A stretch of DNA of 64,000 nucleotides, from NCBI GenBank assembly GCA_902630715.1, contig CACOVO010000006.1, positions 1 through 64,000 of the forward strand, in the 5' to 3' direction. Positions 63,305 to 64,000 of the stretch are shown in pieces. How positions within the stretch are numbered: position 1 is the first letter of the stretch; every line of letters starts with the position of its first letter. A model generated the notes under the pieces. That model did no database searches. It was given only the letters and a program-made list of their open reading frames with translations, and was not told the origin of the DNA. A program made the position numbers and the translations under genes. Source of the stretch: an uncultured SAR86 cluster bacterium. Lineage in GTDB: Bacteria > Pseudomonadota > Gammaproteobacteria > Magnimaribacterales > Magnimaribacteraceae.

Positions 63305-64000
63305 ATGGAATTTTCTGATATAAGTTCTTATTCTGATGATCAAGTAGCGCCCATGCTTTTGAAATTACAATCTGATGATAAGTTTCACGATTACATATCT
63401 AAGCTGATTTATCCTAACTCCCCAAATATCCTCTCAGGTTTTTTGAAGTTATACACAAAAAAGAAATTTAAAAGGATTTTTGCAAATTGCAACTCAATAG
63501 ATGAATTTCAAAATAGGATGGCACCTTTTGTAAAAAAGATGATTGATAGGACTACAGATGGTTTTTCTTTTAGTGGTTTAGAAAATCTTCAAGATAGACC
63601 AACTCTTTTCATCAGCAATCACAGAGATATCTCACTTGACGCAGCTTTTTTGAATTACCTTTTATTTTCTCAAAGGCTCAAAACAGTCCGAATAGCCATT
63701 GGCGATAACTTATTAGATGGAGGTTTTGCAGAAATATTGATGAGACTGAATAAAAGTTTTATCGTCCATAGAAATATTCAGGGCGTCAAAGAAACAATGA
63801 GAAAACTTTCAAAATTATCAGCCTATATTAATCATTCATTGTTTAATGAAGGAGAAAGTATTTGGATTGCTCAAAAAGAGGGTAGGGCTAATGATGGAAA
63901 TGATTTTACCGACGAGAGCGTTTTAAAAATGCTCTATCTAGAAGAAAGAAAACGTATTCCGTTAAAAAAATGGGTTCAAAGTATTAATTTAACTCCCGTA
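63305..64000 (+). CDS. Glycerolipid acyltransferase-like protein (3' end outside window)
   Basis: The ATG at 63305 begins an ORF that stays open to the window edge (232 residues seen). The acyltransferase block is FISNHRDISLDAAFLNYLL near 100-118, with later FIVHRNIQG and EGESIWIAQKEGRANDG, matching PlsC/AGPAT-type domain motifs including the NHR block, although the HxxxxD spacing is one residue longer than in PlsC. It is 2 bp after the alpha/beta hydrolase. It likely transfers an acyl chain to a glycerophosphate or similar alcohol. Confidence 0.85.
   Translation, partial: MEFSDISSYSDDQVAPMLLKLQSDDKFHDYISKLIYPNSPNILSGFLKLYTKKKFKRIFANCNSIDEFQNRMAPFVKKMIDRTTDGFSFSGLENLQDRPTLFISNHRDISLDAAFLNYLLFSQRLKTVRIAIGDNLLDGGFAEILMRLNKSFIVHRNIQGVKETMRKLSKLSAYINHSLFNEGESIWIAQKEGRANDGNDFTDESVLKMLYLEERKRIPLKKWVQSINLTPV

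Noticed and set aside
1-64000. Integrase, transposase, tRNA or direct-repeat attachment site bounding the island
   Set aside because: None could be seen at either side of 2074-18273, so no mobile-element type or att site is proposed.

Overview
The window is AT-rich, gene-dense bacterial chromosome. Intergenic gaps are tiny, convergent genes overlap by a few bases, and no gene-free stretch exceeds 300 bases; the longest, 2074-2311 (about 240 bases), holds the promoter and operator of a WYL regulator. Gene content fits a streamlined marine gammaproteobacterium of the SAR86 type: malate synthase G, several acyl-CoA dehydrogenases, tandem DUF3604 proteins, a phytanoyl-CoA dioxygenase homologue, prolyl oligopeptidase, and Fur- and LexA-type operators. 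That placement is inferred from gene content, not from a marker gene. No rRNA, tRNA, CRISPR array, integrase or transposase was seen.

Region 1 (1-2073): an M48 peptidase with a C-terminal TerB-like domain, open at the left edge, followed 11 bp later by a single-domain voltage-gated cation channel whose filter resembles that of a native bacterial calcium channel.

Region 2 (2074-18273): a defence-like island. A WYL regulator with a palindromic operator over its own start site precedes four overlapping genes: two orphan coiled-coil proteins, RmuC, and a GxxExxY protein. RmuC and GxxExxY both keep PD-(D/E)XK-type residues. A short DUF4007 N-terminal fragment follows. Next come three large genes with more GC and CGN arginine codons: a SNF2 helicase with DUF3883, a DUF1156 DNA methylase and a DUF499 ATPase. 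This trio is a known predicted-defence neighbourhood. A Pif1/RecD-like helicase and three small genes close the island.

Region 3 (18453-31346): an amidase with a FadJ-type beta-oxidation enzyme, malate synthase G, a TSUP permease with the malonate transporter MadLM, small exported proteins, and a P19/Tp34-type periplasmic iron protein behind a near-consensus Fur box. A divergent pair of paralogous small membrane proteins shares an intergenic region with a second Fur-like palindrome.

Region 4 (31463-43442): prolyl oligopeptidase, an amidohydrolase, three tightly packed acyl-CoA dehydrogenases, a steroid 5-alpha-reductase-family protein, a 62-codon membrane ORF under a near-perfect LexA box, and two tandem DUF3604 (PHP-like) genes that also share upstream sequence.

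Region 5 (43466-64000): an ACAD10/11-type dehydrogenase with a single-chain biotin-dependent acyl-CoA carboxylase, a parvulin/HupE pair, an epoxide-hydrolase-like enzyme, a GNAT and a large metzincin-like protease. A five-gene unit follows (N-acyl-D-amino-acid deacylase, mini-Smr, TauD-type dioxygenase, dihydroorotase-like amidohydrolase, PhyH dioxygenase). Then come a nitronate monooxygenase with a 36-residue membrane protein, a UMF1-type transporter, GDPD, an alpha/beta hydrolase, and an acyltransferase cut by the right edge.
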